Shown here: one piece after another, positions 59,214-64,000 of the stretch
Layout: the number at the start of each line of letters is the position of its first letter
How positions within the stretch are numbered: position 1 is the stretch's first letter
Assembly (NCBI GenBank): GCA_965198285.1
Contig: OZ240251.1
Location: 3,348,001-3,412,000 of the forward strand
Reading direction: 5' to 3'
Length of the DNA stretch: 64,000 nucleotides
DNA from: UBA11872 sp965198285
Lineage (GTDB): Bacteria; Chloroflexota; UBA11872
Position numbers and translations under genes: made by a program
The notes under the pieces: generated by a model
Databases searched by the model: none
What the model saw: the letters and a program-made list of their open reading frames with translations, nothing else
Told to the model about the DNA's origin: nothing

Positions 59214-62200
59214 TCAGCCGGCCGGGCGGAGCACGCTCGACGTGGCGACCGGGTAGTAGGGCTGACCTTCGGTGAGCGGCCCAAACGATCCGAAGGTGAT
59301 GAACACTCCGTAGGTGGGATAGCGCCAGTCGCGCAGGGTGTCGCCCAGGAGATACAGCTTCGCGGGCTGCGCCGCGTCGTTCGGGTGGTATTCCAGCACG
59401 GCCGCCTGGAAGTACTGCCGGATCACCCCCGCCGCGCCACCGGGCACGCGCAGTTCCGCCCGAGGATCGTCGTCGTAGCGCGCCTCGGTCTTGGGAAGGC
59501 CGAAGGTCTCTTCGCCGCCAAGTGAGGTGAAGAAGTCCAGGAAGCCGATGTACGTGCCGTCCACGGCGTAGTTGGACACCCGGTGGCCCCAGGGACCGAG
59601 CAACTCGCCCGCCTGGTCGCTCAGCAGGCCCGGCTCCACGCCCTGGTCCGGCGCGCCGCCAACGCCACCGCCAATGTGGTCCCAGGCCAGACGGCGCTCC
59701 ACGCGCCACTCGCCGTCACGTTCGTGGCAGTCCACCACGCCGCGCTGGAAGTATTGGGTCAGCGTGCCGGGCCGCTCTTCCAGGACCTCGGAAATTGGGT
59801 GACCCCAGCGGGCCAGGCCAAAGGTGGACTCGAAGTAGGTCAGGAAGTCGCACGATGCCTCGGATCCGTCGGCCAAGGTCAGCGTCAGGTCGGGGATGTT
59901 GTGCGCCAGATGCACGTCCGGCGCGCTGAACAGCACCCGGTCCACACGCAGCCCGAGGGCGGACGGGGCACGCGGGGTTACCGACGGACTGGTCGCTGAC
60001 GGCGGCGGAGGCGGCGTACGTACCGGTGTGCCCGCCGATCCAGGCGGCGTGATCCGCTCGGGGGAGTAGAACTGGCCTTTGGCGAGGGGAATGGAGGGCC
60101 CAAAGCTGTCGTACGCCCTGTACGTCTGGTTGGGATACAACCGGTCGCGCACGTCATCGCCCAGCAGCCGCAGCTTGACCGGCTCCGATGTATCGGCCGG
60201 GTGATATTCCAGCACCGCGGACTGGAAGTACTGGCGGACAACGCGCCGCGCCGAGCCAAGGATGTGCAACTCGGCCTGCGGGTGGTCGTCGTAGCGCGCT
60301 TCGGTCTTGGGGAAGCCGAAGGTCTCCACCCCGCCCAGCGCGTTGAAGAAGTCCAGGAAGCCGATGTTCGTGCCGTCCACGGCGTAATTCGACACCCGGT
60401 GGCCCCAGGGACCGAGAACGTCGCCAGACTGTTCGCTTACCAAGTCAGATTCCACGCCCAGGTCCGGCGCGCCGGCGGCGCCTCCGCCGACGTAGTCCCA
60501 GGCCAGGCGGCGCGACACGTCCCACGCACCGTCGCGCTCCTCACAGTCCAGCACCCCGCGCTGGAAGTACTGGGTGAGAACGCCGTCACGCTCTTCCAGA
60601 ACCTCGGATGTCGCGTGACCCCAGCGCGCCACGCCGTGGTTGGACTCGTAGTAGGCCAGGAAATTGCAGGTGCTCTCGGATCCGTCCGGCAGCAATAGGG
60701 TCAAGTCGGGGATGTTGTGACCCATGTGGACATCCGGCTCGCGGTACAGCACTCGGTCCACGCGCAGCTTGAGCGTGGAGGGCTTGGCCGGGGTCGCTGG
60801 TAACGGGGTGACGGCTACCGGCGGCCTGAGGGTCGGGGCCGCCCCCGGACTGGCCGACACCAGTTCCGCGACGTAGATCTGCCCGAAGCGCAGCGGGGGC
60901 ACCGATCCAAAGCTGGCGAACGTCTTGTACGACTCATTGGGGTAGCGCCGATTACGCAAGTCGTCACCCAGCAGCCGCAGCATCACGAAGGAGAGAGTGT
61001 CGGGGTGGTACTCCATCACGGCCGCCTGGAAGTACTGGCGGATAAAGCCCTTGGTAGAGACGGCAATACCCAGCTGCCGCCGTGGGTCGTTGTCGAAGCG
61101 CGCCTCGCTCTTGGGGTAACCGAAGGCCGGCACGCCGCCCAAGGCGGTGAAGAAGTCCAGGAAGCCGATGTAGGTCCCGTCCACGGCGTAGTTGGAAACC
61201 CGGTGGCCCCAGGGACCAAGCAGTTCGCCCGGCTGCTCGCTCAGCAGGTGCGGCTCCACGCCCAGATCCTCGGAGCCGTCGATGCCTCCGCCAAAGTGGT
61301 CCCACGTCAGGCGACGCTCCATCAGCCAATCGCCCTCGCGCTCGTGACAGTCCACCACGCCGCGCTGGTAGTACTGCGTGAGCGAGCCGGGGCGCTCTTC
61401 CAGCACTTCCGAGGTCGTGTGGCCCCAGCGGGTGAGGCCGCCGGTGTTTTCGTAATGCGTCAGGAAATTACAGGTGGTTTCGGACCCGTCGGGCAGCGTC
61501 AGCAGCAGGTCGGGGATGTTGTGCGCCAGGTGCACGTCCGGCACGTTGAACTGCACGCGCACCACCCGCAAGACGAGCGAGGACGGGACTCTCGGCCGGG
61601 TGCCCGATCCCGGCGGCTGGCCGGAGAGCTCGCCCGACCCCTGCGGCTGTGGCGTCGCCGCAACCACCTGCACGAACAGGCTGGCCGACCGCTCCGAGGT
61701 CTGGTCGGAATCGGCCGCCACCGTGAGGATGACTCCAGGCATGTGGCCGGCCTGCACCGTCCCGAAACTTCCCGTGGTCGAAACCGAGCCACCCACCGCG
61801 ATGTCGTTCAGCGACTGCGACGACGTTCCCGCCGTGACGTCGCGCCAGGTCACCCCGGTCAAGGGCTCGGTGCCCGTGTTGACGATGGTCACGGTGTAAT
61901 TCAGGGTCTGGCCAACCTCGATCGGTGCGCCGGACACCGTGATAGTCAAAACAAGCGGTCCCTGTGGAGTGCCAGACGTAGTGCCCGGCGTCGATGATCC
62001 GGGCGTGGAGCCGGACGACCCCGATCCTCCTGGTGTCGAGGGCCGCGACGGCTCCTGTCCGACTCTGTTCGTCACCGTCCGGTCGGTAATCGTCGCGACG
62101 TCGTTACCGGCCGGGTCCTGAATCGCGTTCACATCATCGCCGGCGGTCGGATCGGTGTAGGTCACCTTGATGTCCTGATCGGCAGTGACCGCGGTTTCCA

Positions 62201-64000
62201 GACCCAGGACCACTGTGCGTCCGCGCACCGTGACCGACGAGGTGGACGCAAGGTTCACAACCGCATCGTCGACCGTGACCTCGAAGTCGTTGGCCAACGG
62301 AGTGTTGACACTGTCCAATACCTCGTCGTAGGTCAGGATGATGCGTCCGCCGTCGGTCGAAGTTTCCGCGCTGTCCAGGCCTGGCGCCTGCGCGTCAACC
62401 ACGGTCGAATTGTTCGTGACCGGCTTGGTAAAGCTGGCCGCGTCATTGCCGACCGAGTCCTGAATGGCGTTGCGGTCATCCACGCCGGCGGTGGGATCGG
62501 TGTAGATGACTGCAACCGTCTCATTTTCTGCAATCGCCTTGCTCAGGCCCAGGGTCACGGTCTTGCCACTCACGGTCACCGCTGAAACACTCCGCCGCTC
62601 GCCCTGCACCGTGACCGCGAAGTCGGAAGTTCTCGGGCCGTTCCCGCTATCGAGATTCTCGTCAAACGTGAGGACAACCATGAGCCCATTGCTCGACGTC
62701 GCCGCGCTCGAAAACTGTGGCGCGCGCTCATCGGGGACGGCAGAGGCGTTCGTGACCTCCTGATCGGTCAGGCTGGCCGCGTCGTTGCCGGCCGGGTCCT
62801 GAATCGCATTGGTGTCGTTGACGTTGGCCGTGGGATCGGTGTAGCTCACCTTGACGTCCTGGTCCGCCGTAACCGCGTTGGCCAGCCCGATGTTCACTGT
62901 GCGTCCACGGACGGTCACGGGCGAATTCGAGGAGAGATCCGCCGACGCCCCGTCCACCGTGACTGCGAAATCGCTGGATCCCGGCGTGTCTTCGGCGTCC
63001 AGCACCTCGTCGTAGGTCAGGACGATCGTGCCGCCGTCGCTCGAGAGCACCGCCCGCACGAAGGTCGGGGCCGTCGTGTCCGTGACAGTCGAGGCATTGA
63101 AAACCGTCTTGCTCAGGCTGGCCGCATCGTTGCCGGCCTCATCCTGAATCGCATTTCGGTCATCCACCCCGGCGGTCGGATCCGTGTAGGTGACCGCAAC
63201 AGACTGACCGGTCGTGACCGCTGCACCAAGCCCCAAGGTCACCGTCTTACCGCTCACGTCGACCGTCGAGACATCCCGCCGTTCGCCCTGCACGGTGATC
63301 CAGAAGTTGGCGGTCCTCGGCTTGTTCTGGCTATCGAGGTCCTCGTCGAAGGTCAGGACTATCGAGAGGCCGTCGGTCGACGTGGTAGCGCTCTCGAATT
63401 CCGGCGCTCGCACATCGGGGACGGTGGAGGCATTCGTGACCGCTTGGTCGGTCAATGTGGCCGCGTCATTGCCGGCTGGATCCTGGATGGCGCTGCCGTC
63501 GTCGCTGCCGGAGGGATCGGTGTAGGTCACCGTGACGTCATGACCGGCCGTGACCGCGCTGGCCAGGCCAACCACCACGGTCCGACCGCGTACGATCGGC
63601 GCCGACGACGAAAGAGTTACCGATTCACCCTCAACCTTGACCGTGAAGTCGCTGTTTTCCGGCCCGTTGTCGGCATCCAACACTTCATCGAACGTCAGCG
63701 TGATGCTGCCGCCGTCACTCGACACCACTGCGCGCACGAAACCCGGTGGTGTCGTGTCGGAGACCGTGGAACCACTGACGGGGGAATAGCTAGAGTTCGC
63801 CGCGTCGTTGCCGGCCGCGTCCTGAATGGCCTTGGTGTCGTCCACACCGGCGGTCGGATCCGTGTAGGTCACGGCGACCACCAGAGCTGAGGTGATTACA
63901 TTGGCCAGTCGCAGCCGAACGTCCGTGCCGGTGACCGTTACCGTCGAGACCTGTCGACGCTCCCCCTCCGCCGACACGACGAAGTCCGCAGGCACCGGGC
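59214..64000 (-). CDS. Giant surface protein: SwmB-type repeats, DUF11-like domain, three 260-residue modules (5' end cut by window edge)
   Basis: The frame is open to the right edge, so the N-terminus is missing; at least 1594 residues are visible. Six SwmB-like Ig repeats of about 110 residues each show TYTDPTAGVDD and AIQDPAGNDAA. A Ser/Gly/Pro/Thr linker follows, then a CARDB/DUF11-like domain (TNTGTEPLTGVTWRDV). Three modules then occur, each with VDRVLFxxPDVHLAHNIPDL, YFQRGVVDCHERDG, HRVSNYAVDGTYIGFLDFF and RQYFQAAVLEYHP. It is presumably secreted or cell-wall attached and may act in adhesion or carbohydrate binding. No signal or anchor can be seen. Confidence 0.85.
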   Translation of the reverse strand, partial: PVPADFVVSAEGERRQVSTVTVTGTDVRLRLANVITSALVVAVTYTDPTAGVDDTKAIQDAAGNDAANSSYSPVSGSTVSDTTPPGFVRAVVSSDGGSITLTFDEVLDADNGPENSDFTVKVEGESVTLSSSAPIVRGRTVVVGLASAVTAGHDVTVTYTDPSGSDDGSAIQDPAGNDAATLTDQAVTNASTVPDVRAPEFESATTSTDGLSIVLTFDEDLDSQNKPRTANFWITVQGERRDVSTVDVSGKTVTLGLGAAVTTGQSVAVTYTDPTAGVDDRNAIQDEAGNDAASLSKTVFNASTVTDTTAPTFVRAVLSSDGGTIVLTYDEVLDAEDTPGSSDFAVTVDGASADLSSNSPVTVRGRTVNIGLANAVTADQDVKVSYTDPTANVNDTNAIQDPAGNDAASLTDQEVTNASAVPDERAPQFSSAATSSNGLMVVLTFDENLDSGNGPRTSDFAVTVQGERRSVSAVTVSGKTVTLGLSKAIAENETVAVIYTDPTAGVDDRNAIQDSVGNDAASFTKPVTNNSTVVDAQAPGLDSAETSTDGGRIILTYDEVLDSVNTPLANDFEVTVDDAVVNLASTSSVTVRGRTVVLGLETAVTADQDIKVTYTDPTAGDDVNAIQDPAGNDVATITDRTVTNRVGQEPSRPSTPGGSGSSGSTPGSSTPGTTSGTPQGPLVLTITVSGAPIEVGQTLNYTVTIVNTGTEPLTGVTWRDVTAGTSSQSLNDIAVGGSVSTTGSFGTVQAGHMPGVILTVAADSDQTSERSASLFVQVVAATPQPQGSGELSGQPPGSGTRPRVPSSLVLRVVRVQFNVPDVHLAHNIPDLLLTLPDGSETTCNFLTHYENTGGLTRWGHTTSEVLEERPGSLTQYYQRGVVDCHEREGDWLMERRLTWDHFGGGIDGSEDLGVEPHLLSEQPGELLGPWGHRVSNYAVDGTYIGFLDFFTALGGVPAFGYPKSEARFDNDPRRQLGIAVSTKGFIRQYFQAAVMEYHPDTLSFVMLRLLGDDLRNRRYPNESYKTFASFGSVPPLRFGQIYVAELVSASPGAAPTLRPPVAVTPLPATPAKPSTLKLRVDRVLYREPDVHMGHNIPDLTLLLPDGSESTCNFLAYYESNHGVARWGHATSEVLEERDGVLTQYFQRGVLDCEERDGAWDVSRRLAWDYVGGGAAGAPDLGVESDLVSEQSGDVLGPWGHRVSNYAVDGTNIGFLDFFNALGGVETFGFPKTEARYDDHPQAELHILGSARRVVRQYFQSAVLEYHPADTSEPVKLRLLGDDVRDRLYPNQTYRAYDSFGPSIPLAKGQFYSPERITPPGSAGTPVRTPPPPPSATSPSVTPRAPSALGLRVDRVLFSAPDVHLAHNIPDLTLTLADGSEASCDFLTYFESTFGLARWGHPISEVLEERPGTLTQYFQRGVVDCHERDGEWRVERRLAWDHIGGGVGGAPDQGVEPGLLSDQAGELLGPWGHRVSNYAVDGTYIGFLDFFTSLGGEETFGLPKTEARYDDDPRAELRVPGGAAGVIRQYFQAAVLEYHPNDAAQPAKLYLLGDTLRDWRYPTYGVFITFGSFGPLTEGQPYYPVATSSVLRPAG

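Noticed and set aside
1..64000. tRNA and rRNA genes
   Set aside because: I looked through the intergenic regions for T-loop and acceptor-stem patterns and for rRNA-like stretches and found none I could support.
1..64000. Complete insertion sequence or prophage
   Set aside because: No transposase, integrase or phage structural gene is visible; only relics and composition shifts near 32-33.7 and 50.35 kb hint at past mobility.

Overview
The window is about 64 kb of GC-rich DNA (roughly two-thirds GC by eye), densely coded on both strands with short spacers. The gene set points to a free-living or host-associated heterotrophic member of the Chloroflexota, probably of the SAR202/Dehalococcoidia or Anaerolineae kind. 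The clues are an enolase-superfamily dehydratase, DUF4432, Gfo/Idh, SDR and sulfatase catabolic genes, HyuA/HyuB, a GlmL-like protein with a barrel-sandwich partner, large secreted proteins with Pro/Thr/Ser linkers, and peptidoglycan genes (murE, femX). This is inference from gene families; no rRNA or marker phylogeny is available in the window.

Layout. 0-3 kb: the start of an enolase-superfamily gene, a lipoprotein and an NrnA-type DHH phosphoesterase. 3-11 kb: a housekeeping block, with an IscA-like carrier (+) facing a tight minus-strand operon rsmI, metG, tatD, polyprenyl diphosphate synthase, menG, femX, murE. 11-17 kb: a secreted glycosidase closed by a textbook terminator, a sulfatase, a deoxyribosyltransferase-like gene, a thioesterase and DUF4432. 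17-27 kb: transport and catabolic genes (MFS, SDR, cupin, Gfo/Idh, an Asp/Glu-racemase-family protein, HyuA/HyuB, MDR). 27-34 kb: accessory DNA with a repeat-bearing lipoprotein, DUF2283, a sialidase-like protein, an antitoxin with a decayed toxin, a truncated methyltransferase and a lower-GC cassette of small membrane proteins. 34-41.4 kb: YbdK ligase, then YedK/HMCES divergent from the mutasome imuA-imuB-dnaE2. 41.4-45.1 kb: a metzincin-like protein without its zinc motif, divergent from the GlmL-like gene and its partner. 45-64 kb: argS, a GT-C type membrane protein, a truncated Ldh gene, a zinc-ribbon/TPR protein, TIM-barrel isomerases, split NAD synthetase genes, an HtrA protease, gltX, an Eis-like acetyltransferase, a membrane protein and a very large repeat-rich surface protein running off the end.

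How the genes fit together. The murE/femX/menG/polyprenyl synthase genes cover cell-wall precursor and menaquinone steps. The imuA-imuB-dnaE2 cassette with YedK is a DNA-damage response unit. The racemase-HyuA-HyuB run reads as one operon for cyclic amide or hydantoin-like substrates. The sulfatase, glycosidase, sialidase, DUF4432, Gfo/Idh and TIM-barrel genes suggest use of complex sulfated or acidic carbohydrates.

The least conventional signals are: two class I aminoacyl-tRNA synthetases lacking a signature motif (MetG has ELSQS instead of KMSKS; ArgS has TAGA instead of HIGH); the orphan GlmL-like pair next to a zinc-motif-less metzincin-like protein; an approximately 80-residue insertion in DnaE2; a frameshift in nadE; and a 9 x 27 bp perfect tandem repeat just after a lipobox cysteine.
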